Source: Bacillus sp. V59.32b
GTDB lineage: Bacteria > Bacillota > Bacilli > Bacillales > DSM-1321
Reading direction: 5' to 3'
Length of the DNA: 34,770 nt
Assembly (NCBI RefSeq): GCF_003429085.1
Contig: NZ_QVTC01000039.1
Location: 1-34,770 of the forward strand
Part shown: one piece after another, positions 16,207-24,713 of the stretch
Numbering within the stretch: the stretch's first letter is position 1
Layout of the letters: every line of letters begins with the position of its first letter
Translations under genes and position numbers: made by a program
The notes under the pieces: model-generated
Database searches by the model: none
The model's input: the letters and a program-made list of their open reading frames with translations, nothing else
What the model was told of the DNA's origin: nothing

Positions 16207-18337
16207 ACAACAACTGGCAAAAATATCTGATCAAGAAGCAAAAACCTACCGTATCCAAGGCTTTACCTGAGCTGACTGTGCCCAAACGTTCGAATCGAAC
16301 GTAAAACACCTGGATGGTGTTTCTGATGCAAAGGTTAATTTCGGTGCAGCCAAACTTACGGTTTATGGTGAGACAACCATTGATGAATTAGAAAAGGCTG
16401 GAGCTTTTGAAAACCTGAAGGTCCGGGATGAGAAAGAGCAACGAGTAGAGCGTGAACCATTCTGGAAGCAAAAAGAAAATATTAAAGTATATATTTCGGC
16501 GATCCTGCTAATCATCAGCTGGTTTTTAGGTGAGCAATACGGAGAAGTACACGTCATTCCGTCAATTGGATATGCAGCATCCATTCTAGTTGGAGGATAC
16601 TCACTCTTTATTAAAGGATTGAAAAATTTAGCCCGTTTCAAGTTTGATATGAACACGCTTATGACAGTAGCGGTTATCGGTGCGGCTTTGATTGGTGAAT
16701 GGGGAGAAGGGGCAACTGTTGTCATCCTCTTTGCCATCAGTGAGGCCTTAGAGCGTTATTCAATGGATAAAGCGAGACAATCGATTGAATCGTTAATGGA
16801 CATTGCTCCAAAAGAAGCGTTAATTCGACGGGGTCATGACGAAATGATGGTTCACGTCGATGATATTCAAGTAGGAGACATCATGATCGTTAAGCCTGGT
16901 CAAAAGGTAGCGATGGACGGTGTCGTGGTTAAAGGCACTTCCACTTTAAACCAGGCTGCCATTACAGGTGAGTCTGTACCGGTTGCTAAAACGGTTAATG
17001 ATGAAATATTTGCCGGTACATTAAATGAAGAAGGTCTGCTCGAAGTTCAAGTAACAAAACGAGTGGAAGATACAACTCTATCGAAGATTATCCATCTGGT
17101 TGAAGAAGCTCAAGCAGAACGGGCTCCTTCCCAAGCATTTGTCGATAAATTCGCCAAATATTATACGCCGGGAATTATCATCTTAGCGGTGTTATTGGCT
17201 ATTGTGCCTCCATTGCTCTTTGGAGGGGACTGGAGTGAATGGGTTTATCAGGGGCTGGCAGTACTCGTGGTGGGTTGCCCTTGTGCGTTAGTCGTTTCAA
17301 CCCCGGTTGCCGTTGTTACGGCAATTGGCAATGCAGCAAAAAATGGAGTCTTAATTAAAGGCGGCGTCCACTTGGAAGAAGCAGGGTCCTTAAAAGTGAT
17401 TGCCTTTGATAAAACAGGAACACTGACAAAGGGAGTTCCTGCCGTAACGAATATTGTTACTTATAATGGCAATGAAAATGAATTATTGACCATTACCGCC
17501 GCAATTGAAAAAGGCTCCCAGCACCCACTCGCTTCAGCCATCATGAGAAAGGCTGAGGGAAATGGGTTGAATTTTAATGATGTAGCCATTGAGGAGTTTC
17601 AATCCATTACCGGTAAAGGTGTAAAAGCAAAAGTAAACAGCGAAATGTATTATGTTGGCAGCCCGAATCTGTTTACCGAGTTGCATCCATCGATTAGACA
17701 AGATATAAGAGAAGAGATTTCCATGATGCAAACGCAAGGGAAAACAGTGATGGTGCTAGGGACAGAAAAAGAAATCCTTGCGATAATTGCTGTAGCCGAT
17801 GAAATGAGAGAATCTTCAATAGAAGTCATCCGAAAACTTCATCAAATCGGTATTGAAAAAACAGTCATGTTAACAGGGGATAACCAACGAACAGCTGAAG
17901 CGATCGGAAAAGGAGTCGGAGTTTCTGACATAAGGGCAGATTTACTTCCGGAAGACAAATTAACTTTTATTAAAGAACTTCGCAAAAAACATCAAAGTGT
18001 TGCGATGGTCGGGGATGGTGTGAACGATGCACCGGCTCTTGCAGCTTCAACGGTCGGGGTTGCGATGGGCGGCGCCGGAACGGATACTGCACTGGAAACA
18101 GCTGATATAGCGTTAATGTCTGATGATTTAAGCAAACTGCCATATACGATTAAATTAAGCCGTAAAGCGTTAGGGATTATCAAACAAAACATCACTTTCT
18201 CTTTAGCCATTAAAGTAGTTGCCCTGCTATTGGTCGTTCCAGGCTGGTTAACTTTATGGATAGCCATATTTGCTGACATGGGAGCTACATTGTTAGTAAC
18301 CCTTAACAGCTTGCGTCTATTAAAGATAAAAGAATAA
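16199..18337 (+). pseudogene. cadA: cadA, Cd/Zn/Pb P1B-type ATPase with an in-frame TGA at codon 24
   Basis: The gene would encode a 712-residue efflux ATPase, like pI258 CadA (727). It starts at ATG 16199 overlapping cadC. At 16268-16270 a TGA replaces the first Cys of the heavy-metal motif (expected FTCADC, found FT-stop-ADC with C27 intact). Everything after it is open to 18337: N-terminal HMA domain, membrane segments from about residue 100, TGES phosphatase motif, CPC in the transport helix (about 360-362), phosphorylation site DKTGT (about 404), HP motif in SQHPLAS, and [10 protein letters not shown]. Options are a nonsense mutation, a sequence error, read-through, or selenocysteine insertion. 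An internal TTG start at 16619 would omit the HMA domain and the first membrane pair. Confidence 0.85.
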
Positions 18338-18344
18338 CAATCCA

Positions 18345-18396
18345 GAGCTGTCTCAGAAGTCGTTGGATCAACGTCTTTTATGAGATAGCTTTTTTA
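18345..18396 (+). terminator. Terminator of the cad operon
   Basis: AGCTGTCTCA (about 18346-18355) pairs with TGAGATAGCT (18381-18390), with inner pairing CGTTG/CAACG, followed by T6. It lies a few bases after the cadA stop. Confidence 0.85.
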
Positions 18397-18485
18397 ACTT
18401 TAATAACCAGATGAAAATTCTGTTTAAATGTCCATGTTAAAAGGAAAAAGGATTATAACAAAAAATAAAAATAAAGGTTGAACTA

Positions 18486-18532
18486 TTGCCAAAAATATAA
18501 CATAATATATATATGAACATATACTCATATAT
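18486..18532 (+). promoter_or_regulatory. czcD promoter with CzrA/SmtB-type operator
   Basis: TTGCCA (18486-18491) is followed after 16 bases by TATATA (18508-18513). Overlapping this -10 region is a dyad with the core TATATGAACA-TATAC-TCATATA (18510-18531), the TGAACA...TTCA-like 12-2-12 pattern known for SmtB, CzrA and related zinc sensors. The czrA gene faces this operon, which supports the assignment. Confidence 0.75.
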
Positions 18533-18550
18533 AGAAAGAAGTGATCTACT

Positions 18551-19471
18551 ATGGGACATCATCACGGACATTCACACGGTCACAGCCATAGCCATGGTTC
18601 AGGAAATAAAAAGGCGTTGCTTTGGTCTTTTCTTTTAATTGTGACCTTTATGGTTGTTGAAGTAATAGGCGGTTTACTTACAAATAGCCTGGCGCTGTTG
18701 TCGGATGCCGGCCATATGCTTAGTGATGCAGTTGCACTAGGTTTAAGTTTTTTCGCCATAAAGCTGGGAGAGAAGAAAGCATCACTTTCCAAAACATTTG
18801 GGTACAGAAGATTTGAAATTATTGCAGCATCCTTAAATGGAATTACCTTGATCCTAATATCACTTTATATCTTTTATGAAGCGTTCCAGCGTTTCTCAAA
18901 TCCACCGGAAGTTCAAAGTTCGGGGATGTTAATTATTGCTGTAATAGGTTTGTTAGTAAATATTATCGCCGCATTCATTTTAATGAAAGGTGATAAAGAC
19001 GAAAATCTAAATGTAAGAAGCGCGTTTCTCCATGTGATGGGAGACATGCTTGGTTCAGTCGGCGCGATTGTCGCTGCATTGCTGATGATGTTTTTCGGAT
19101 GGGGGATTGCAGACCCAATTGCAAGTATAATCGTATCTATATTAATCATCATTAGTGGCTGGAGAGTGACAAAAGAATCATTCAATGTATTGATGGAAGG
19201 CACCCCATCCCAAATTGATGTTCAAAAGGTGAAGGAATCCCTTCAAAAAATACCGCTTGTAAAAGAAGTACATGACCTCCACGTTTGGTCTATCACCTCG
19301 GAGCTTCCGATGCTAAGCTGCCATATGGCGATAGCGGGAGAAGGGAACCACGATGAGGTGTTGAATCGTGCGCAGTCTATTCTCCACGATGATTTTGGGA
19401 TCGAGCACAGCACGATTCAGGTGGAGCAAGCGGACAATGGGTGCCCAAGCCCGCACGGCACCTGTAATTAA
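18551..19471 (+). CDS. czcD: CzcD-type cation diffusion facilitator (Zn/Co/Cd efflux)
   Basis: A 306-residue CDF antiporter that exports Zn2+ and similar ions in exchange for protons. It opens with a His-rich tail ([16 protein letters not shown]), then six membrane segments. The transport site residues are in TM2 ([12 protein letters not shown]) and TM5 (HVMGDMLGS). The cytosolic C-terminal domain (about 205-295) includes HDLHVWSI and a late CPSPHGTC metal-binding-like end. The RBS is weak (GAAGTGAT). Expression is probably controlled by CzrA through the operator just upstream. Confidence 0.93.
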   Translation: MGHHHGHSHGHSHSHGSGNKKALLWSFLLIVTFMVVEVIGGLLTNSLALLSDAGHMLSDAVALGLSFFAIKLGEKKASLSKTFGYRRFEIIAASLNGITLILISLYIFYEAFQRFSNPPEVQSSGMLIIAVIGLLVNIIAAFILMKGDKDENLNVRSAFLHVMGDMLGSVGAIVAALLMMFFGWGIADPIASIIVSILIIISGWRVTKESFNVLMEGTPSQIDVQKVKESLQKIPLVKEVHDLHVWSITSELPMLSCHMAIAGEGNHDEVLNRAQSILHDDFGIEHSTIQVEQADNGCPSPHGTCN

Positions 19472-19794
19472 TGATGGTGGGCATGTTCAATCGTTTGTTT
19501 TAAAATATCCATAACATGTTGATCATCATGGGTATAGTAAAGAGAAGTTCCTTCCCTGCGGAATTTTACCAGCCGCAAGTTTTTCAGGAAACGCAGCTGG
19601 TGCGAGACAGTAGACTGGAGTAAAGAAAGTTTCTCGGCAATATCATTAACGGAGTATTCCCCATCGAATAACAAATGCAGAATACGAAGCCGGGTTGGAT
19701 CCGATAAGGCTTTAAAGGTTTGGGAAACAATAAATAGTGTTTCTTCGTCCAATTCCCCTATGGGAGTTGGCTGTTTTTCTTTTTCATCTTTCAC
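19468..19794 (-). CDS. czrA: CzrA, ArsR-family zinc/cobalt-sensing repressor
   Basis: A 108-residue winged-helix repressor. The alpha5 zinc site is complete: D91, H93, H104, H107, with spacing identical to S. aureus CzrA (D84, H86, H97, H100). It has no N-terminal Cys site, so it is a CzrA and not a CadC type. The start is GTG 19794, nine bases after AGGAGG; the nearer ATG (19800) is followed at once by TAA. It overlaps the end of czcD tail-to-tail by 4 bp, so the two 3' ends share sequence and the transcripts are antisense there. Confidence 0.9.
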   Translation of the reverse strand: MKDEKEKQPTPIGELDEETLFIVSQTFKALSDPTRLRILHLLFDGEYSVNDIAEKLSLLQSTVSHQLRFLKNLRLVKFRREGTSLYYTHDDQHVMDILKQTIEHAHHH

Positions 19795-19812
19795 TTACAT
19801 CAACCTCCTAGG

Positions 19813-19832
19813 CTTATTATAGCGATAATAAG
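19813..19832 (-). promoter_or_regulatory. Perfect inverted repeat over the czrA promoter
   Basis: CTTATTAT-AGCG-ATAATAAG has exact 8-base arms and a 4-base centre. On the minus strand it contains a TATAAT box, just before the czrA RBS. It could be an autoregulatory operator, although it differs from the TGAACA-type site at czcD. Upstream, an AT-only stem (AAAAAAATCA/TGATTTTTTT, about 19838-19874) is too weak to call a terminator. Confidence 0.55.
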
Positions 19833-19974
19833 AAAGAAAAAAAATCATTGGTCCTCAAAGCTCGTGATTTTTTTTGTTATCAATAAGAATGAATGGGTAA
19901 ATTAAGGTTGGTAGCTAAATTGTGAAGGCTTTATGACAGTTCGTACAGTTAGGAAAAATACTCATGCAAAAATC

Positions 19975-20004
19975 TTTACATACTATACGGGGGTATCATA
20001 TAAT
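19975..20004 (+). promoter_or_regulatory. csoR promoter with CsoR-type operator
   Basis: TTTACA (19975-19980) and TATAAT (19999-20004) are 18 bases apart. The spacer is the G-rich dyad TACTATACGGGGGTATCA, the pattern bound by CsoR repressors (A/T arms around a GGGGG core). A very similar sequence lies at the copA promoter. Confidence 0.75.
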
Positions 20005-20027
20005 ACATTTATGAAGGAGGCGAAGCG

Positions 20028-20372
20028 ATGTCCTTAGATTTGAATAATGAAGAAGTTTTGGCAGAAGATTTAAGTTCGTTAGAAGTTAGCGATAGAAAGA
20101 GTCACCATTCCGATAAAGTAAAGAAAAACCTGGTCACCCGGTTAAATCGCGTGGAGGGGCAAATTCGCGGTATCAAAGGATTAATTGAAAGAGACACATA
20201 CTGCGATGACGTGATTACCCAGATCGCTGCGACACAATCAGCCTTAAACAGTGTTGCTAAGATTTTGCTGGAAGGCCATATGAAAAATTGTGTAGTGGAA
20301 CGAATTCAAGAAGGAGATCTTGAAGTTCTTGATGAGGTTCTTGTAACCGTACAAAAATTAATGAAAAAATAA
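20028..20372 (+). CDS. csoR: CsoR copper-sensing repressor
   Basis: A 114-residue all-helical DUF156-family repressor. The Cu(I) ligands are C59, H84 and C88, with spacing identical to B. subtilis CsoR (C45, H70, C74). The N-terminal tail is about 14 residues longer and contains a KSHHSDK stretch. The DNA-binding arginines lie in TRLNRVEGQIRGI. AAGGAGG (20014-20020) precedes ATG 20028. It is first in a copZ-containing transcript and probably represses both itself and copA through the two G-rich operators. Confidence 0.92.
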   Translation: MSLDLNNEEVLAEDLSSLEVSDRKSHHSDKVKKNLVTRLNRVEGQIRGIKGLIERDTYCDDVITQIAATQSALNSVAKILLEGHMKNCVVERIQEGDLEVLDEVLVTVQKLMKK

Positions 20373-20386
20373 CGGGGGTAAGAATT

Positions 20387-20593
20387 ATGGAAAATGTAAC
20401 ATTAAATGTTAGCGGTATGACTTGTGGTCATTGTGTAAAAGCAGTTGAGGGAAGCGTAGGGAAACTTGAGGGCGTAGAAAATGTCAAGGTTGACCTCGAA
20501 AATGGCAAAGTAGATGTTAAATTTAACGCTAATGTTGCTACTATAGATAAAATTAAAGAAACAATTGATGATCAAGGATATGAAGTGAAATAA
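20387..20593 (+). CDS. copZ: CopZ copper chaperone
   Basis: A 68-residue single HMA domain with the Cu(I)-binding loop GMTCGHC (Cys about 13 and 16) and the usual ferredoxin-like pattern, including GYEVK at the end. CopZ carries Cu(I) in the cytosol to CopA and to CsoR. It starts 14 bp after csoR, behind AACGGGGGTA, so it is in the same operon. Confidence 0.93.
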   Translation: MENVTLNVSGMTCGHCVKAVEGSVGKLEGVENVKVDLENGKVDVKFNANVATIDKIKETIDDQGYEVK

Positions 20594-20705
20594 TGAATGA
20601 ACATAACAGAGCGTGTTGGAGAAGTTAGCACGTTCTGTTTTTATATCGCTAATTGAATAAAAGCTTGCTTCTACATAAAAAGATAAAATGTGGGAAAAAT
20701 AACGT

Positions 20706-20734
20706 TTGACATATACGTTAGGGGGGTATAGTAT
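20706..20734 (+). promoter_or_regulatory. copA promoter with CsoR-type operator
   Basis: TTGACA (20706-20711), a 17-base spacer and TAGTAT (20729-20734) form a good sigma-A promoter. The spacer contains ATACGTTAGGGGGGTATAG, a second CsoR-type site. copA therefore has its own copper-responsive promoter instead of relying on read-through from csoR-copZ. Confidence 0.75.
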
Positions 20735-20795
20735 ATAAACTATAAAGAAGATAAAAAAAGTCTTAACCTTTCTCACGTATAAAGGAGTGATAATA

Positions 20796-23228
20796 ATGAG
20801 CAGCAATGCATCGAAAGAAGTTCAATTGCCTATTTCGGGCATGACTTGCGCCGCCTGTGCGACCCGGATTGAAAAGGGTTTGAGTAAAATGGAAGGCGTT
20901 GAAAATGCCAATGTTAATTTAGCCTTGGAAAAGGCGTCCGTTACGTATAATCCTGATGTAACCAATGTTCAAGACTTTGAGAAAAAAGTGAATGACCTTG
21001 GGTATGAAGTTGTCAAAGAAAAGGTTGAGTTCGACCTGATAGGCATGACCTGTGCCGCCTGTTCAGCCCGTATTGAAAAAGGACTAAACAAGCTTGAAGG
21101 TGTCAATCATGCAACGGTCAATTTAGCACTTGAAACGGGAACCGTGGAGTACAATCCTTCAGAGATAAGTATTCAGGACATGATCAAAAAAGTTGAAAGT
21201 ATTGGCTATGAAGCAAAACTAAAGCAAGACAGTGAAGAAACCGCCGATTATCGGGCATTGGAAATTGAGAAGCAAAAAGGGAAATTCATTTTCTCATTAA
21301 TCCTTTCGCTTCCATTATTATGGGCCATGGTCGGACACTTTGAATTTACTTCTTTCCTTTATGTACCTGATATGTTCATGAATCCTTGGGTACAGCTGGC
21401 TCTTGCCGCCCCTGTGCAATTTATTATCGGCAAGCAGTTTTATGTTGGAGCTTACAAAGCCCTACGGAATAAAAGTGCCAATATGGATGTATTAGTGGCG
21501 CTAGGAACGTCAGCTGCCTTTTTCTACAGTTTATATAAGTCGTTTGAATCGATAGGCACAAATGCACATATGGTCGAGCTATATTACGAAACAAGTGCTA
21601 TTTTAATTACCTTAATCATTTTAGGGAAATTATTTGAAGCCCGCGCCAAAGGCCGCTCTTCAGAAGCAATCAAGAAATTAATGGGCCTCCAGGCAAAAAC
21701 TGCGATGGTGTTGCGGGATGGGAATGAAATGGAGATCCCCCTCGAAGAAGTAGTGGTCGGGGATATCGTATATGTCAAACCGGGTGAAAGCGTACCGGTT
21801 GATGGCGAAATTGTCGAGGGACGCTCTGCGATGGATGAATCGATGATTACAGGTGAAAGCGTTCCGGTTAGTAAATCAATCGGAGATACGGTCATTGGCG
21901 CTACACTCAATAAAAATGGATTCTTGAAAGTGAAAGCAACCAAAGTTGGTAAAGATACAGCCTTGGCTCAAATCATTAAAGTAGTAGAAGAAGCTCAAGG
22001 TTCAAAAGCTCCGATTCAACGGGTAGCGGACCAAATTTCCGGTATATTCGTACCGATCGTTGTAGGCATTGCAGTCGTTACATTCTTAATCTGGTTCTTT
22101 TGGGTGAGTCCTGGCGAATTTGCGGAAGCCCTTGAGAAATTAATTGCTGTTCTGGTCATTGCTTGTCCTTGTGCGCTCGGGCTTGCAACACCGACTTCCA
22201 TCATGGCAGGATCCGGCCGGGCAGCAGAATACGGCGTCTTATTTAAAGGCGGGGAACATCTTGAAGCCACGCACCGTATTACAACGGTCATTTTAGATAA
22301 AACAGGTACGGTTACAAACGGGAAGCCGGTTTTAACTGATGTAGTGATTGAAGGAAACATGGATGAATCAACCTTCCTTTCCCTTGTCGGTTCCGCTGAA
22401 AAACAATCGGAGCATCCGCTCGCGGAAGCGATTGTCCAGGGAATCAAAGAGAAAAATATCACGTTACCGGATGTACAAGAATTCGAAGCAATTCCAGGTC
22501 ACGGAATTAAGGCAACCGTTAATAATCGTCAATTATTAATCGGTACAAGAAGACTAATGAAAAAATATGATATCGCCATAGATTCAGCCACGGGTAAGAT
22601 GGAAGCTCTTGAGGATAACGGAAAAACAGCGATGCTTGTAGCCGTTGATGGAGTTTTCATCGGAATCGTAGCTGTCGCAGATACGGTGAAAGAAACTTCT
22701 AAAGAAGCGATTAAGCGCTTGAAGGATGCAGGGCTTGAAGTGATTATGATGACAGGGGATAACAAGCGTACTGCCCAGGCAATTGCAGGCGAAGTCGGAA
22801 TTGACATAGCGATTGCCGAAGTTCTTCCAGAAGGAAAAGCGGATGAAGTGAAAAAGCTGCAGAAACAAGGAAAACGGGTAGCGATGGTTGGCGATGGAAT
22901 CAACGACGCACCGGCGCTGGCAATGGCCGATATCGGAATGGCGATCGGAACCGGTACGGATGTGGCCATGGAAGCTGCCGATATCACACTCATGAGAGGG
23001 GACCTTAACAGCATTGCCGATGCCATCTTAATGAGTAAAAAGACAATCCGCAATATCAAACAAAATTTATTCTGGGCATTGGCCTATAATTCTCTTGGTA
23101 TTCCGGTTGCCGCAATAGGCTTCCTTGCTCCATGGCTCGCAGGCGCAGCAATGGCATTCAGCTCAGTATCCGTTGTCTTAAATGCCCTTCGTTTGCAGCG
23201 GGTAAAGTTACATGAAAAAACAGTTTAA
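20796..23228 (+). CDS. copA: CopA, Cu(I)-exporting P1B-type ATPase
   Basis: A 810-residue membrane pump that exports Cu(I) using ATP. Two N-terminal HMA domains carry GMTCAAC (C18/C21 and C86/C89). Then come eight membrane segments with CPC in IACPCALGLATP (transport site), TGES, DKTGT phosphorylation site, the HP motif in SEHPLAE, and GDGINDAPAL. The Cu(I)-specific residues YN (ALAYNSLGIP) and MxxSS (MAFSSVS) in the last two helices are present. ATG 20796 follows AAAGGAGTGA; the in-frame GTG 20787 lies within that RBS. Confidence 0.95.
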   Translation: MSSNASKEVQLPISGMTCAACATRIEKGLSKMEGVENANVNLALEKASVTYNPDVTNVQDFEKKVNDLGYEVVKEKVEFDLIGMTCAACSARIEKGLNKLEGVNHATVNLALETGTVEYNPSEISIQDMIKKVESIGYEAKLKQDSEETADYRALEIEKQKGKFIFSLILSLPLLWAMVGHFEFTSFLYVPDMFMNPWVQLALAAPVQFIIGKQFYVGAYKALRNKSANMDVLVALGTSAAFFYSLYKSFESIGTNAHMVELYYETSAILITLIILGKLFEARAKGRSSEAIKKLMGLQAKTAMVLRDGNEMEIPLEEVVVGDIVYVKPGESVPVDGEIVEGRSAMDESMITGESVPVSKSIGDTVIGATLNKNGFLKVKATKVGKDTALAQIIKVVEEAQGSKAPIQRVADQISGIFVPIVVGIAVVTFLIWFFWVSPGEFAEALEKLIAVLVIACPCALGLATPTSIMAGSGRAAEYGVLFKGGEHLEATHRITTVILDKTGTVTNGKPVLTDVVIEGNMDESTFLSLVGSAEKQSEHPLAEAIVQGIKEKNITLPDVQEFEAIPGHGIKATVNNRQLLIGTRRLMKKYDIAIDSATGKMEALEDNGKTAMLVAVDGVFIGIVAVADTVKETSKEAIKRLKDAGLEVIMMTGDNKRTAQAIAGEVGIDIAIAEVLPEGKADEVKKLQKQGKRVAMVGDGINDAPALAMADIGMAIGTGTDVAMEAADITLMRGDLNSIADAILMSKKTIRNIKQNLFWALAYNSLGIPVAAIGFLAPWLAGAAMAFSSVSVVLNALRLQRVKLHEKTV

Positions 23229-23258
23229 CATAAAACGGGATCGAAGGAGCGCTGGCTT

Positions 23259-23393
23259 ATGAAAAAATGGGCATTGGCAGCTATCATTTATTTGGCAGCT
23301 GTGATCGGCGGTTATTCAGCATATGATGCGTTCATTGCAGATGAACCGGCACCCGTGCAGGAACATGAGAACCATACTGAAGAAACGGATTAA
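23259..23393 (+). CDS. Small single-TM peptide downstream of copA
   Basis: A 44-residue protein, MKKW then one hydrophobic helix (ALAAIIYLAAVIGGYSAYDAF), then an outward acidic tail rich in Glu and His (EHENHTEETD). AAGGAG (23244-23249) lies 9 bases before the ATG. It begins 30 bp after copA and is followed by a terminator, so it is the last gene of the copA transcript. The His/Glu tail outside the membrane could bind metal, but no family is recognised and function is open. Confidence 0.75.
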   Translation: MKKWALAAIIYLAAVIGGYSAYDAFIADEPAPVQEHENHTEETD

Positions 23394-23411
23394 CAAATAG
23401 TTAATAAATAC

Positions 23412-23446
23412 AGGGGGTGTCCAGCTTGGAACACCCTCTTTTGTGT
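23412..23446 (+). terminator. Terminator of the copA unit
   Basis: GGGTGTCC (about 23415-23422) pairs with GGAACACCC (23428-23436, one mismatch or bulge), followed by TCTTTTGT. Confidence 0.8.
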
Positions 23447-23582
23447 TAGCAAGAATAGCGAATCTCGTGTAAGCTGCATTATCCTTGTGCTTCCGCTATA
23501 AAACCAAGATCTATTAGTATAGTATATTTTACAAAGCAGTGGAACTATAGAATAAATATGAAATCTAGACAAGGTGGGATAT

Positions 23583-24134
23583 ATGGAGGATCAGGTTGTA
23601 CGATGGTTTAGCGAAAGTGGATTATTCGCAATTTGGATCAGTGTTTTACTAAATGTTGTGATAAGTCTGCTTGGTTTTGTTCCGAGCGTGTTCTTAACCG
23701 CTGCGAACATTACCTTTTTTGGCTTTTCGGGCGGTGTAATACTATCCATTATTGGGGAAGCGATCGGAGCGATTGCCAGCTTTTATTTGTACAGGAAAGG
23801 GATTCACAAGTTTTTGCCTAAAAAGGAATTTAACAATAAATTTTTGAACAGATTGCATACAAGTAATGGTCTCGAGGCGTTTATATTAATACTAGCTCTG
23901 AGAATTTTCCCCTTTGTTCCATCAGGGCTTGTCACCCTTGCAGGAGCAGTAAGCAAAGTAAATCTGAGTACCTTCGCCATTGCCAGCACAGTCGGAAAAA
24001 TCCCTGCGTTATTGATTGAAGCATACGCGGTACACCAAGTTCTGGCATGGGAAGGACAAGGCAAAGTTATTTTGGCCTTAACAGCTTTTTTACTAATTCT
24101 GATCCTAATTATTAAAAGTTCAAGAGAAAAATAA
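23583..24134 (+). CDS. TVP38/TMEM64 (DedA-like VTT domain) membrane protein
   Basis: 183 residues, about five or six membrane segments. The VTT domain is shown by PSVFLTAANITFFGF with GGVILSIIGEAIGA (about 33-63), and LRIFPFVPSGLVTLAGAVSKV (about 101-121), where the conserved Arg and Pro lie in a re-entrant region. It is related to B. subtilis YtxB and YdjZ; such proteins are implicated in lipid scrambling or envelope homeostasis. The in-frame GTG 23574 is inside AAGGTGGGA, which serves better as RBS for ATG 23583. No link to the copper genes is evident beyond position. Confidence 0.82.
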   Translation: MEDQVVRWFSESGLFAIWISVLLNVVISLLGFVPSVFLTAANITFFGFSGGVILSIIGEAIGAIASFYLYRKGIHKFLPKKEFNNKFLNRLHTSNGLEAFILILALRIFPFVPSGLVTLAGAVSKVNLSTFAIASTVGKIPALLIEAYAVHQVLAWEGQGKVILALTAFLLILILIIKSSREK

Positions 24135-24211
24135 TCACTTAAACAGTTTATACATAAAATGGGTTAAACCATCAAGATTTGGGGAAGATATCAGGAAAAG
24201 GAGGGATTGAT

Positions 24212-24436
24212 ATGAAGGGTAAAGAAAACAAGGTTAATGTACAAATAACCAATCAGACTGAAAATCAAACCTCGGATGGAGTTATGGATCTTTTTGAAAT
24301 AATGGAAGCCAAAGACGAAGATGAAGATATCCTAACCATGGCGGAAAACGAAGACAATCATAGCTTAGTCTGCAACAATGAGCTGTTTAATAAAGAATTA
24401 TGGGCGATCGTCGACGATACAGTGCATGAAGAATGA
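24212..24436 (+). CDS. Small acidic hypothetical protein
   Basis: 74 residues, strongly acidic in the middle and at the end (EAKDEDEDILTMAENED, VDDTVHEE), with one Cys (SLVCNNEL). AAAGGAGGG lies before ATG 24212; the in-frame ATG 24179 has no RBS. The protein is probably soluble and partly disordered. No family recognised. It follows the TVP38 gene by 77 bp and ends at a terminator. Confidence 0.65.
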   Translation: MKGKENKVNVQITNQTENQTSDGVMDLFEIMEAKDEDEDILTMAENEDNHSLVCNNELFNKELWAIVDDTVHEE

Positions 24437-24460
24437 AATTAAATTGGTACATATTTTGAG

Positions 24461-24500
24461 AAAAGCTGGCAGGTGCTAAAGGGACACCTGCTAGCTTTTT
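24461..24500 (+). terminator. Terminator after the acidic protein gene
   Basis: AAAGCTGGCAGGTG (about 24462-24475) pairs with CACCTGCTAGCTTT (24485-24498, one mismatch), and T5 follows. Confidence 0.88.
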
Positions 24501-24713
24501 GCTTATGAAAGACTTTTTAAAAGGGAAGTGGGAACCCGGACCCGGAACCGAACCCATCTTGGAATGATGGCAGAATCGGTAAAACTACTGGCAACAATCA
24601 AAAAGATCCCGAAAACAGAAGTGTCCCGCAAATTATTGAAAAATATGAAGAAATTCTATTTAAAATAGTTAATCATTTTCTTTCGATAATCTTCTGCATC
24701 AAAGCAAAGACCC
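24501..24713. other. Gap before repeat array A; weak small ORF at 24564-24668
   Basis: A 34-codon frame (MMAESVKLLATIKK...KKFYLK) is basic and could form a helix, but the RBS is poor (TTGGA, too close). A 20-codon frame at about 24506 (MKDFLKGKWEPGPGTEPILE) also lacks support. Either may be a remnant. I see no other signal. Confidence 0.3.

Noticed and set aside
19838-19874. Terminator between czrA and csoR
   Set aside because: The stem is A-T only with a 15-base loop, too weak to support.
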